Part shown: in pieces, positions 1 to 7,543 of the stretch
Position numbering within the stretch: position 1 is the stretch's first letter
How the letters are laid out: each line of letters starts with the position of its first letter
Source: an uncultured Kangiella sp.
Lineage (GTDB): Bacteria; Pseudomonadota; Gammaproteobacteria; Enterobacterales; DSM-103792
Direction: 5' to 3'
DNA length: 19,705 nucleotides
Assembly (NCBI GenBank): GCA_946481205.1
Contig: CAMLNB010000040.1
Coordinates: forward strand, 1-19,705
The notes under the pieces: model-generated
What the model saw: the letters and a program-made list of their open reading frames with translations, nothing else
Database searches by the model: none
What the model was told of the DNA's origin: nothing
Position numbers and translations under genes: made by a program

Positions 1-413
1 AACGGATCGTGTTTCGGCGGCACCACTTCATGCACGGCGCCCATCACGGCTTCGTATGCTTGCGGGCCCGATACCGACAGCACGTTCGGATGCACGTCGA
101 GAATTTTTTCCGCTTTGGCGCCGAGGCAACCGGTAACGATCACTTTGCCGTTTTCTTTCAGCGCTTCGCCGATCGCATCAAGCGATTCTTGCTCGGCCGC
201 ATCGATAAAACCGCAGGTGTTGACCACAACGACGTCGGCGTCGTTATAGGTCGGGACAATCTCGTAACCTTCGGTTTTCAGCTGGGTCAGGATGCGCTCG
301 GAATCGACCAGCGCTTTCGGGCAGCCGAGGCTGACAAAACCAACTTTGCCGGGCTTGGTTTGGCTGGGTTTGACTTGGCTGGATACCGGGCTGGGTTTGA
401 CGGGTGACGACAT
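1..413 (-). CDS. rimO: Ribosomal protein S12 methylthiotransferase RimO, N-terminal part (cut by window edge)
   Basis: RimO is a radical-SAM enzyme that adds a methylthio group to an aspartate of ribosomal protein S12 in the cytoplasm. Only the first 137 codons are inside the window; the radical-SAM CxxxCxxC cluster and TRAM domain lie beyond base 1. The visible part is the N-terminal MTTase (UPF0004) domain, with the three auxiliary [4Fe-4S] cysteines in their usual contexts: GCPK (C31), NTCGF (C67) and GCLGAK (C96). The [15 protein letters not shown] stretch is characteristic of RimO rather than MiaB. The ATG at 413 is preceded by AGGA at a suitable distance. Residues 1-22 form a Pro/Ser/Lys-rich extension before the domain, with VKPS occurring twice and a 13-base DNA direct repeat at 362-374 and 389-401. 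The gene is divergent from the plus-strand gene starting at 665. Confidence 0.95.
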   Translation of the reverse strand, partial: MSSPVKPSPVSSQVKPSQTKPGKVGFVSLGCPKALVDSERILTQLKTEGYEIVPTYNDADVVVVNTCGFIDAAEQESLDAIGEALKENGKVIVTGCLGAKAEKILDVHPNVLSVSGPQAYEAVMGAVHEVVPPKHDP

Positions 414-481
414 GCAGAGATCCTGACGTAAGCGGCGCTTGGCGCCGGCCATCCCGGGCTGGGCTGGCGAAAAAGTGCGCA

Positions 482-510
482 ATTCTAGGCCCAGTACCCG
501 AGCGGAGCAA
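482..510 (-). promoter_or_regulatory. Probable sigma70 promoter of rimO
   Basis: Read on the minus strand there is a -35 element TTGCTC (505-510), a 17-base spacer and a -10 element TAGAAT (482-487). The -10 matches the consensus at five of six positions, the -35 at three of six. Transcription would start near 475, giving a leader of about 60 bases before the rimO ATG at 413. That leader contains a 6-bp hairpin (CGGCGC/GCGCCG, 433-447). This is a motif match only. Confidence 0.5.
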
Positions 511-664
511 GCACGGACGCAAACGAATACAGAACGTCTGTGCCAGCCGCGGTGCTAGCATCGGCCACCAGCGGATCCTGAACTCCCGACAGCGAGGCGG
601 GATGGCAATCGCTATGCTTGGCTTGATCTACCCCGATTCTGCCGTCACCACGGCCCGGTGTCCG

Positions 665-1591
665 ATGTCGCTGCGGTTGTTTGCTGTCGCCCTGCTGCTG
701 AACCCCTTGGTCTTGGGCACCTTGTTTGTCGCTGCTCCGTTCAGCTCGGCTACGCTGGCGGCCGAACCAACGCTGATCCGCTATCCGCAGCAGGAAGCGG
801 TCATCGACAACCGCAGCGATTATTTTCTGGAGTTGCTGGCATTGGCGCTCGACAAAAGCAAAGCCGAGCACGGCGAGTTCCGACTGGTGCCAGCCGAGCT
901 CGGCATGCAGCAGGGCCGGGCACTCGACTCCTTGATCAGCAACCGTTACCTCAATGTGCTCTGGACCATCACCTCGCAGCAGCGCGAACGCGAGCTGCGG
1001 CCAATCCGGATTCCACTCGACCGCGGCCTGTACGGTTACCGGGTGCTGCTGATCCGTGCCGAGGATCAGGCGCGCTTCGACGCCATCCAGACACTGCCGG
1101 CGCTGGCGGCGCTGACCGCCGGCCAGGGCCACGACTGGCCCGATACCACCATCCTGCGTGCCAACGGCCTGAAGGTCGAAACCAACTCGAGTTACATCAG
1201 CTCCTTCGTGATGCTGGCGCGGGGCCGGTTTGATTATTTCCCGCGCGGCGTTTCCGAAATCACCGGCGAATTGCAGCTGCATGGCGACGCCGGCCTTGCC
1301 ATTGAATCCAGCTTGCTGCTGCATTATCCGAGCGCGATGTATTTCTTCGTCAATCATGCCGATGATGCGCTGGCCGAGCGGCTGACCCTGGGGCTGGAGC
1401 GGGCACTGGCCGACGGCAGTTTTGAACGGCTGTTTCGCCAGCATCCGGCGATGCAAGACGCCCTGCGGCTATTGGCCGAACCGCGACGCGTGCTGGAGTT
1501 GAACAATCCGCTACTGCCCGCGGAAACGCCGCTGAACACAACGCGCTATTGGATTCGATTACCAGTTGGCGCTAAAGCCAACACGCGCTGA
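665..1591 (+). CDS. Exported solute-binding-like protein (SBP_bac_3-like fold), function unknown
   Basis: The product is 308 residues from the ATG at 665. It starts with a classical signal peptide: a short Arg-containing n-region, a hydrophobic core rich in Leu/Val/Ala, and a likely Ala-Ala cleavage site before EPTLIRYPQQ near residue 34. The mature part resembles periplasmic solute-binding domains of family 3 used as lone sensors. No ABC permease or ATPase gene is nearby, so transport is unproven. An in-frame ATG at 602 has GAGG four bases upstream, but would put about 20 extra residues before the signal peptide. I prefer 665 because of the signal peptide, although it lacks a clear ribosome-binding site. 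The TGA stop lies in the loop of an inverted repeat. The next gene is convergent. Confidence 0.75.
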   Translation: MSLRLFAVALLLNPLVLGTLFVAAPFSSATLAAEPTLIRYPQQEAVIDNRSDYFLELLALALDKSKAEHGEFRLVPAELGMQQGRALDSLISNRYLNVLWTITSQQRERELRPIRIPLDRGLYGYRVLLIRAEDQARFDAIQTLPALAALTAGQGHDWPDTTILRANGLKVETNSSYISSFVMLARGRFDYFPRGVSEITGELQLHGDAGLAIESSLLLHYPSAMYFFVNHADDALAERLTLGLERALADGSFERLFRQHPAMQDALRLLAEPRRVLELNNPLLPAETPLNTTRYWIRLPVGAKANTR

Positions 1592-1604
1592 GCGCGCGTG
1601 TTGG
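1578..1604. terminator. Inverted repeat containing a stop codon; possible terminator between convergent genes
   Basis: CCAACACGCGC (1578-1588) and GCGCGTGTTGG (1594-1604) form a perfect 11-bp stem. The loop TGAGC contains the TGA stop of the plus-strand gene. It sits between convergent genes ending at 1591 and 1641, where a bidirectional terminator is expected. Neither side has a clear T-tract, so intrinsic termination may be weak. Confidence 0.45.
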
Positions 1605-1640
1605 TGGTGGATTTGCAGAAAGCGGGGGGAATGGCGGGAA

Positions 1641-2279
1641 TTAAACGCCGGCGCCCGGCACGTATTTGCGGATCAGGTTTTTCAGCATCGGCACTTCGCG
1701 CTCCAGCACGTAGACGCGCTTGCGCAATTCCGGGGTCACGGCTTCGGCTTGCTGGCTGCGGTTATCGGCCAGCAGCTGTTCGAGATAGCTCAGAATGGTC
1801 CGGGCTTTGACCGCCGGTTTCGGCGGGTCGATCAGCACCCAGCAGGCGCCTTCGCGGCGCAGCTGATAGCTCTGCAACAGCGGCTCGCCGATTTCGGTTA
1901 CCCGGCGACCAAAGGCATCTTCTTCGCGACCCTTCGGCCGCCAGACATCGGCAATGGTGAACAATTCCACCACGGCGGTGGCTTCATTGCCCTTGGCCTT
2001 GATTTCCTTGATTTTAAATTCGCTGACCACGGTCAGGCTGTCTTGCTCGAGCTTCGGGGTCTCGATTGGATAAACGTATTCGCTGCCCTTGTATTTCGGC
2101 TCGGCACTGTCCCATTTGACATAGCCGGCGCGCGGCGCGGCATCGACTTCCTGTTGCAGGAACAGGTTAACCAGCGCCTTTGGATCTTTTTGCTCGGCAA
2201 CGGCACAGCTGGTCGGGGCCGAGGCCCAGGCCGGTACGGTCGCCAGCGTCAGCAGCAAACCTGTCAATGCACGTTTCAT
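1641..2279 (-). CDS. Exported protein of unknown function (212 aa)
   Basis: I do not recognise a family for this protein. It starts with a clear signal peptide: MKR, then a Leu/Thr/Ala-rich core, ending in AWASA near residue 20. The mature part is mixed alpha/beta in character. It has one likely helix-rich segment at about residues 125-165 (GEPLLQSYQL through KARTILSYLEQLLADN) and a charged C-terminal helix ending in IRKYVPGAGV. Two cysteines (in TSCAVAE and GACWVL) could form a disulfide in the periplasm. The ATG at 2279 is preceded by GGGAG with a spacing of about six bases. The gene stands alone, convergent with the gene at 665-1591. A CRP-like site and -10 element lie 60-100 bases upstream of the start. 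Confidence 0.75.
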   Translation of the reverse strand: MKRALTGLLLTLATVPAWASAPTSCAVAEQKDPKALVNLFLQQEVDAAPRAGYVKWDSAEPKYKGSEYVYPIETPKLEQDSLTVVSEFKIKEIKAKGNEATAVVELFTIADVWRPKGREEDAFGRRVTEIGEPLLQSYQLRREGACWVLIDPPKPAVKARTILSYLEQLLADNRSQQAEAVTPELRKRVYVLEREVPMLKNLIRKYVPGAGV

Positions 2280-2336
2280 GATCCACTCCCGGGGCCAGCT
2301 GACAAAAAAGGGCAGGAATTGCCGGCCTACGTGGGC

Positions 2337-2379
2337 ACTTTAGGGCGGATGCATTTGTACAGGGGTGAATGAAGTCACA
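2337..2379 (-). promoter_or_regulatory. Possible class II CRP-dependent promoter upstream of the exported unknown
   Basis: Read on the minus strand, TGTGA-CTTCAT-TCACC (2364-2379) matches the CRP half-site pattern TGTGA-N6-TCACA at nine of ten conserved positions. A -10-like hexamer TAAAGT lies at 2337-2342. If it is used, transcription starts near 2330 and the CRP site is centred at -41.5, the class II geometry, which would explain the lack of a recognisable -35. The motif and spacing are seen in the sequence; regulation by CRP is inferred. Confidence 0.4.
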
Positions 2380-2392
2380 CGTTACGGCAACA

Positions 2393-2411
2393 CTGCCGCT
2401 TGATGCGGCAG
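2393..2411. repeat. Short perfect hairpin in the gap after the desaturase gene
   Basis: CTGCCGC and GCGGCAG form a 7-bp stem around the five-base loop TTGAT. It lies about 95 bases past the stop of the minus-strand desaturase gene and upstream of the exported unknown. No T-tract follows on either strand. A second short pairing (CCCGCG/CGCGGG, 2462-2481) lies nearer the stop. Either could end or stabilise the desaturase transcript, but the evidence is weak. I see nothing else in 2412-2503. Confidence 0.3.
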
Positions 2412-2503
2412 ATCGTGAACTTGCGCACACTCGGTTTGTGACGTTGTCGAGCAGCAGAGCACCCGCGGCTCAACGCGCGGGCGCCAGCGTCAGCACGTGC
2501 CGC

Positions 2504-3619
2504 TCAACCGTAGGGCGTGTCTTCGTGCCGTTTGAACGGATAAGTGAATTGGCCCCACCAGCTTTCCGGTGGTTGAAACTTGGTGGTGCCGTAACGCTTG
2601 GGCCAGTGATCGGGCAAATGAAAGGTACCGAACAGGCGGTCGATGAAGGCGAGGAACACAGCAAAATTCTTGTCGATGCCTTCTTCGTCCGAGGTGTGGT
2701 GCCAGTGGTGAAACTCCGGCGTCGCGACGATCTGACGCAATACCGGCCAGCGATGATTGACGTTGGCGTGAATGTACACGGCGTGGAACGAAACAAACAC
2801 CAGATAGGCGTAGATCGCCGCCGGCGAAAACCCGAGCACGAAAATCGGCACGAAACCGAGCGTGCGATTGACCAGCACATCGACCAGGTGTGAGCGCGAA
2901 CCGGCCAGCCAATCCATGTGCAGGCTGGAATGGTGGATGGCATGGAATTTCCACAGCCACGGGATCTGGTGAAACGCCCGGTGTACCCAGTAGCTGACCA
3001 AATCAATGAAGAACAAAATTTCGATGAACTGCAGCCACAGCGGCTGTGCCTGCACCCATTGCTGAAACTCGAATTGCACCGCCCAGGAAAAAAACACCTG
3101 CACCGGGATCAGCGTCGCAAACGAAATCAGCTGCACGCCGGCATGACTGATAAAAAAATGCTTCAGATCAGTTTGCCAACCGAGCCGGAAAATTTTCTGT
3201 TCGCGCAGCGTCCACAGCCGCTCCATGGGAATGAACAACAAACCGAGGATCAGTAACTCCAACAAAAAATAATCAAGACCGGCGCTGAATTGACGCGGCG
3301 CCAAGCTCAGTGGCTCGGCCTCGCTGCCGCCGAGCAGGGTCGCCACCATCGCCAACGCAATGCCGATCACGCCGTGCGCTTTCGACCGTAGCAACAACAC
3401 GCTCATCACGCCGCAGAGAAAAGTCAGCACAATCAGCACCTGCAGCGTGGTCCGCAGCACGGTCAAATTGGCCCGATAAAACGGCAGCGCCTCCGGCACC
3501 ACCAGCCAATCCGGAAACAGAAAACAGAACTCGGCCAGCACACAGAGCACACCGAGCAGGCCGGCAATGACCCCGGCCCGTTTGCCCAAATCAATACGGG
3601 CCGCAGCAGACAACACCAT
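2504..3619 (-). CDS. Membrane sterol desaturase / fatty acid hydroxylase family protein
   Basis: The product is 371 residues. The N-terminal half is hydrophobic, with likely membrane segments at about residues 15-40, 53-77, 83-98 and 115-133, followed by the hydroxylase core. The core carries the histidine boxes expected of this di-iron family: HRAFH (213-217), HAIHHS (226-231), H279/H284/H289 around VSFHAVYIHANVNH, and HHWHH (304-308). Members use O2 and a di-iron centre to hydroxylate or desaturate lipids within the membrane; the substrate here cannot be told. The start at 3619 is chosen because AAGGAAG lies eight bases upstream. A longer reading from 3754 would add a poorly hydrophobic, Arg-rich leader and lacks support. 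The gene appears to be its own transcription unit. Confidence 0.88.
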   Translation of the reverse strand: MVLSAAARIDLGKRAGVIAGLLGVLCVLAEFCFLFPDWLVVPEALPFYRANLTVLRTTLQVLIVLTFLCGVMSVLLLRSKAHGVIGIALAMVATLLGGSEAEPLSLAPRQFSAGLDYFLLELLILGLLFIPMERLWTLREQKIFRLGWQTDLKHFFISHAGVQLISFATLIPVQVFFSWAVQFEFQQWVQAQPLWLQFIEILFFIDLVSYWVHRAFHQIPWLWKFHAIHHSSLHMDWLAGSRSHLVDVLVNRTLGFVPIFVLGFSPAAIYAYLVFVSFHAVYIHANVNHRWPVLRQIVATPEFHHWHHTSDEEGIDKNFAVFLAFIDRLFGTFHLPDHWPKRYGTTKFQPPESWWGQFTYPFKRHEDTPYG

Positions 3620-3784
3620 GACGACAACTTCCTTGATCAATAGCCAACAGTGGCCAACTCGCTGCGGCAGACCTGCCAACGCGAGTACGGTCGCCAGCCT
3701 AGCGATTCGGCCCGCACTCAGCCAGCGGCGCAGCCGAGGTCGCAACCGGCGCACCGTTGAGTAGCAACAGAGATTCCTAACTGC

Positions 3785-4588
3785 TCACCAGTAATTGCCG
3801 ACCAAGCTGGCGATCTGCTCGCGCATCGCGGCGTCAGCCAGCGTATTGCGCAGGTGCTGCTGCCGTTCGCTTGAGGCCTGTTCACTGGCGAACAGGCACA
3901 TCTGCGCTTGCCGCAGCGGCAGGAACCGAAACGTTGAATCGGCCAGCCGGCCTTGGCGGACATGCCAGTTCAACACGCCTTCCGCCAGGCAGACGCCGTC
4001 GAGACGCTTGCTGATCAGCATCTGCAAGGCCGTGCCAAGGCTGTTGACCTCATGCTTGGTGATCGCCGGATCGGTTTCCAGCTCCGGCAACATGCCGAGC
4101 TGTTCGGTCCAAACCCCGACAGTGTGCTGGCGCAGGTCTTGAAGTTGCTGATACGGGCTGTCGGCACGCACGGCAATGCCGTACTGGGTGGTGGCGACCA
4201 CGCCAAGATTGCTGAATGTGCCAGCAGCGACGTGACAGGGCCAGTACGCCCAGTGGAACGCCCCCGAGGCCAGTTCCGCGGCCAAGCGACGTGGTGGCAA
4301 CGGCTGCAGTGTCGGCGCCGACTCGGCAAACAGCAGCGCGGTCAGATCCAATAACAAACCTTGCGGCGCATTGTCCTGCTGGAAATACCACGGCGGCGTA
4401 TCGAGAATGGCGATCCGATCCGACGCCTGTTGAGACGGCGCCGATGTCGGCGTCAGCGAGGTTTGCGCGGTGGCAGTTTGCGCTGCCAGGCTCGGCGATA
4501 CCGAAGTCTGCGCTACCGAGATCGGCGCAAAAACCGACGTGCCGCAAGCAAGCAGCACACCGCATAGCGCGCGAACCGAAGCCCGCAT
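3785..4588 (-). CDS. Exported solute-binding-like protein (SBP_bac_3-like), paired with an EAL gene
   Basis: The product is 267 residues with an N-terminal signal peptide (MRASVRALCG, hydrophobic core, VAQ near residue 27). A low-complexity Ser/Thr/Gln/Ala linker runs to about residue 55. The remainder looks like a family 3 periplasmic solute-binding domain: an early ILDTPPWYF strand, a LRQHTVGVWTEQLG motif at the lobe hinge, and a C-terminal helix ending in IASLVGNYW. No transporter genes are adjacent. It starts three bases after the stop of the upstream EAL gene, so the two are almost certainly co-transcribed and perhaps translationally coupled. A sensing or partner role for the EAL protein is an inference; the EAL protein itself has no visible membrane segment, so direct contact is not obvious. 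Confidence 0.78.
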   Translation of the reverse strand: MRASVRALCGVLLACGTSVFAPISVAQTSVSPSLAAQTATAQTSLTPTSAPSQQASDRIAILDTPPWYFQQDNAPQGLLLDLTALLFAESAPTLQPLPPRRLAAELASGAFHWAYWPCHVAAGTFSNLGVVATTQYGIAVRADSPYQQLQDLRQHTVGVWTEQLGMLPELETDPAITKHEVNSLGTALQMLISKRLDGVCLAEGVLNWHVRQGRLADSTFRFLPLRQAQMCLFASEQASSERQQHLRNTLADAAMREQIASLVGNYW

Positions 4589-4591
4589 CGT

Positions 4592-5755
4592 TTACCGACC
4601 GAAATAGCTGTCGACAGCGGCCGGCCGGGCGATCAGATAACCCTGGGCGTAATCGCAGCCGAGCGCGGCCAAGCGGTGCAGGTGATCTTCGGTTTCGACA
4701 CCTTCGGTGATGATCTCCATGCCGAGCAATTTGCCAAGCTGGATGATGGTGGCGACGATATGTTCGCTGCGCTCATCCTGCAGCATCCGGCGGACGAAAC
4801 TCTGATCGATTTTCAGCGTGTCGATATTGAATTCGTGCAGATAGCTCAGCGAGGAATAGCCGGTACCGAAATCATCGAGCGCGATACGAACGCCAAGCGC
4901 CTTGCAGGCATCGATCCACTGCTTCGCGGCGTCGGCATTGGTCAGCACGCTTTCGGTGATTTCCAGTTTCAGCCGGTGCGGATTCAAACCGGTTTCCTTC
5001 AGGATGCTGGCCAGCACCGGCAGAAATTCCGGATCGTGAAATTGACCGGTCGAGACGTTGACGCTGATGAACGCATCTTTGCCGTGCACGTCAGCGCTGT
5101 TTTCTTCCTGATCGAGGCGTAGCGAGGCCAGACAGGCCTCGCGCAGGATCCAGCGGCCGAGCGGAATGATCAGCCCCGATTCTTCTGCCACCTTGATGAA
5201 CAGATCCGGTCGCACCATGCCGCGCTGCGGATGCTGCCAGCGCACCAGCGCTTCAAAACCGTGAATGCGCCGCGAATTGGCATCGGCAATCGGCTGCAGA
5301 TGGAGGCGCATTTCGCCGGCGCCGAGCCCGGCTTTCAATTCGTTTTCCAACCGGATGCGTTCCAGCACGGCGTCTTGCACCACCGAGGCCGGATGATCGC
5401 TGTCGACCGGTTCGTGATGCAGCTGGCCGCGCAACCGATTGAGCAGCACTTTCAGCAGCAGATGCAGCACCGGATCGGCCGAGGCCAGTCGTGTAATCAG
5501 CTGACTGCGTTCGATCACGGTGAGCAATGTGGGGGAGCGGGCAATTGCGGTCGCCGAACGCGGCGCGTTGTCGAGCATGGCCATTTCGCCGAGCAACTCG
5601 CCGGTGCCAATCACGGCAACACAGCGTTGCTCGCGTTCACTGCCGGCATGAATCTCGACACTGCCGCCGGCAACCACATAGGCACAATCGGCTTGATCAC
5701 CAGCGCGGAAAATCACTTCGCCCGGCGCTACAGCACGGGTCAACAACTCGGCCAT
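4592..5755 (-). CDS. Cyclic nucleotide-binding domain / EAL domain c-di-GMP phosphodiesterase
   Basis: This 387-residue soluble protein joins a CRP-like cyclic nucleotide-binding domain (about 1-115) to an EAL domain (about 135-385). The first has an intact phosphate-binding cassette, GELLGEMAMLDNAPRSATA, with the arginine (R66) that normally contacts the cyclic phosphate. The EAL domain keeps the residues needed for catalysis: EAL (168-170), N233, E265 and E268 in EITES, D294/D295 in DDFGTGYSSL, K315 in KIDQSFV, E351 in EGVET and Q371 in QGYLIARP. It is therefore predicted to hydrolyse c-di-GMP to pGpG under control of cAMP or cGMP. There is no GGDEF domain. AAGGA lies seven bases before the ATG at 5755. 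The solute-binding-like gene follows three bases downstream. Confidence 0.92.
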   Translation of the reverse strand: MAELLTRAVAPGEVIFRAGDQADCAYVVAGGSVEIHAGSEREQRCVAVIGTGELLGEMAMLDNAPRSATAIARSPTLLTVIERSQLITRLASADPVLHLLLKVLLNRLRGQLHHEPVDSDHPASVVQDAVLERIRLENELKAGLGAGEMRLHLQPIADANSRRIHGFEALVRWQHPQRGMVRPDLFIKVAEESGLIIPLGRWILREACLASLRLDQEENSADVHGKDAFISVNVSTGQFHDPEFLPVLASILKETGLNPHRLKLEITESVLTNADAAKQWIDACKALGVRIALDDFGTGYSSLSYLHEFNIDTLKIDQSFVRRMLQDERSEHIVATIIQLGKLLGMEIITEGVETEDHLHRLAALGCDYAQGYLIARPAAVDSYFGR

Positions 5756-5828
5756 GACTACATCCTTTTAGTCGCTCCGATGAGCGGCACTTTTTATCGC
5801 GCTGATACGCGTCGCCTTTTGATGGAAT

Positions 5829-5842
5829 CGCTCAGCTGAGCG
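5829..5842. repeat. Perfect 14-bp palindrome in the leader of the EAL operon
   Basis: CGCTCAGCTGAGCG is a perfect palindrome 74-87 bases upstream of the EAL start codon. It lies between a possible promoter (5885-5915) and the gene. It could be an operator for a dimeric regulator or a small RNA hairpin; nothing in the sequence decides between these. Confidence 0.35.
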
Positions 5843-5848
5843 CAATGC

Positions 5849-5876
5849 CGGCGCCACCTCGGGTTCGGTAGCGCCG
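5849..5876. terminator. Imperfect hairpin after the FGGY kinase gene; possible terminator
   Basis: CGGCGC (5849-5854) pairs with GCGCCG (5871-5876), with one mismatch and three further pairs (ACC/GGT) inside. It begins 22 bases past the kinase stop on the minus strand. No T-tract follows, so it may be only an mRNA 3' structure. Confidence 0.3.
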
Positions 5877-5884
5877 ATGTAGCC

Positions 5885-5915
5885 AGTATAGGCCGGCTCA
5901 GCGCAGCGCCTGCAA
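5885..5915 (-). promoter_or_regulatory. Weak candidate promoter for the EAL operon
   Basis: On the minus strand TATACT (5885-5890) matches the -10 consensus at five of six positions. The best -35 partner, TTGCAG (5910-5915), is poor and 19 bases away, inside the end of the kinase gene. It would give a leader of about 120 bases carrying the hairpin and the palindrome. Confidence 0.25.
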
Positions 5916-7442
5916 CTCCCGATAGAGCGGCTGCAGCCGGCGATACAGCGGCTTGTAAACGCGCTGGTACAGTTGTTCATAGCGGGCAGCGCTGTCGTGG
6001 CGCGGCAGGAACACCCGGCTGACCTGGGTCATCGCGGCCACGGCGGCGGCATGATCGCGGTGCCAGCCGAGCGCGACGGCAGCATTGATGGCAGCACCGA
6101 GGCCTGAGGTTTCGTATTCGGCCAGACGCTCGGCCGGGCGATTGAAGATGTCGGCCGTCAGCTGCAACGCGGCGTCGGATTGCGAGCCGCCGCCGGAAAC
6201 CCGCAGCGTGCCGACCTTGACGCCACCGCGCTGCTCCAGATTCTCCAGACCTTTGCGCAGACCGTAGGCGATGCCTTCGAGAATCGCCCGGTACAGATGG
6301 GCGCGGGTGTGGTGATCCGCCCAGCCGATCACGGCGCCACGCGCTTCCGGGCCTGGCTCGCGGACACCGGGGCTCCAGTACGGCTGCAGAATCAGCCCTT
6401 CCGAACCCGGCGGCACCGAGTTGACCAGCTCATCGAAGAACTGCTCGGGAATGCCACCCTCGCGCGCCGCCCGCGATTGCTCCGGTTGGCCGAACTGATC
6501 ACGGAACCAGCTGACCAGCCAGTAACCGCGGTAAATCTGGAACTCGGCGGTCCAGTAGTTTGGTACCGCGGCCGGATAGGCCGGCAGGAACGGCAGCGGC
6601 GCGATATGCCGGTTGGCCGACAGGTTGACGGTGGCGGTGGTGCCATAGGAAAGGCAGGCGATCTCCGGCTCCATACAGCCGGACCCGAGCACCTCACAGG
6701 CCTTGTCGGCCGCAGCGGCAATGACCGGCAGACCGGCCGGAATGCCGGTGACGGCCGCGGCAGTGACGCTGATCCGGCCAAGTTCGCCAGCGGCTGGCAC
6801 CAGTTCCGGCAGCCAACTGGGCTCGACCGGGCAGGCCTGCCATTTCCATTCGCGCGGGCTGGCCCAGCGCTGGCGTTTGAAATCGAACGGCAGATACCCG
6901 ACCTGGCCACCGACCGCGTCGCGCCATTCGCCTGTCAGCTTGTAAGACAAAAACCCGGACAGCAGACCGTAGCGGCGGATCCGCTTGTAGGCCTCGGGGC
7001 GCTCGGCCCGCAACCAACCGGCCTCACAATCGGCCTGAAAACCGGCCACCGTTTCGGCGACGCCAGCCAGTTTGAACGCCAGTGGCCAGAGCCCGCCGAT
7101 CGGCGGGATCTGCTCCGGTCGCAGCCGGCGCTGATCCATCCAGATGATGGCCGGATAGACCGGTTCGTCGTGTTCATCGAGCGCGATGACGGTGCTGCGC
7201 TGAGTCGTCAGCGTCACCGCGGCGACGCGGGTGCGGGCATCTGGGTAGGCTTGCCAGAGCTGCTGGCAGGCGTGAGTGAGCGCTTGCCAAAACAGCGCGG
7301 GCTCGGCCTCGCAGCGGTCCGGTTCCGGGCGCTGGTAGCGCAGGCTAATCGCCGCTTTGCCATGCAGCTTGCCGCTGCGATCAAACAGCAGCGCACGCAA
7401 ACTTTGGGTTCCGTTATCCAAGGCCAGAATCAGATCCGACAC
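5898..7442 (-). CDS. FGGY-family carbohydrate kinase
   Basis: This 514-residue cytoplasmic enzyme has the two ASKHA domains of FGGY sugar kinases, which phosphorylate a sugar or polyol with ATP. Visible signatures are the N-terminal phosphate loop ALDNGTQSLRALLFD (7-21), the substrate-side WMDQR (101-105), the likely catalytic Asp246 in AAADKACEVLG, LSYGTTATVNL (264-274) for phosphate binding, GGGSQSDAALQLTADIF (417-433) for nucleotide binding, and ETSGLGAAINAAVALG near 444-459. Length is normal for the family. The substrate is unknown: no transporter, isomerase, aldolase or regulator for a sugar lies next to it, and the sequence does not look like GlpK, XylB or AraB. The start is GTG at 7442 with a weak TAGG upstream. 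It is divergent from the GGDEF gene. Confidence 0.9.
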   Translation of the reverse strand: MSDLILALDNGTQSLRALLFDRSGKLHGKAAISLRYQRPEPDRCEAEPALFWQALTHACQQLWQAYPDARTRVAAVTLTTQRSTVIALDEHDEPVYPAIIWMDQRRLRPEQIPPIGGLWPLAFKLAGVAETVAGFQADCEAGWLRAERPEAYKRIRRYGLLSGFLSYKLTGEWRDAVGGQVGYLPFDFKRQRWASPREWKWQACPVEPSWLPELVPAAGELGRISVTAAAVTGIPAGLPVIAAAADKACEVLGSGCMEPEIACLSYGTTATVNLSANRHIAPLPFLPAYPAAVPNYWTAEFQIYRGYWLVSWFRDQFGQPEQSRAAREGGIPEQFFDELVNSVPPGSEGLILQPYWSPGVREPGPEARGAVIGWADHHTRAHLYRAILEGIAYGLRKGLENLEQRGGVKVGTLRVSGGGSQSDAALQLTADIFNRPAERLAEYETSGLGAAINAAVALGWHRDHAAAVAAMTQVSRVFLPRHDSAARYEQLYQRVYKPLYRRLQPLYRELQALR

Positions 7443-7543
7443 AGCTACAACCTACCACCGCAACAGGTCCGCCCAGCATAGCGAGCCGGCTGCATTTGCC
7501 ACAGGGGCGGGCCATGGAAATTGCCGACCGACCGCCTCAGCAC

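Noticed and set aside
404..664. N-terminal extension of the solute-binding-like protein to 404 or 602
   Set aside because: The residues before 665 are unlike any domain and would bury the signal peptide; 602 remains possible because of GAGG four bases upstream.
485..1456. Minus-strand open frame of 323 codons opposite the first exported protein
   Set aside because: Gln/Arg-rich antisense shadow; the plus frame has a signal peptide and domain-like sequence.
3620..3754. Upstream extension of the desaturase to 3754
   Set aside because: AAGGAAG eight bases before 3619 marks the start; the upstream codons give an Arg-rich stretch not typical of the family.
6180..7481. Long plus-strand open frame of 433 codons opposite the FGGY kinase
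   Set aside because: It is the antisense shadow of a gene with full FGGY motifs; its composition is Arg/Gln-rich and shows no domain.
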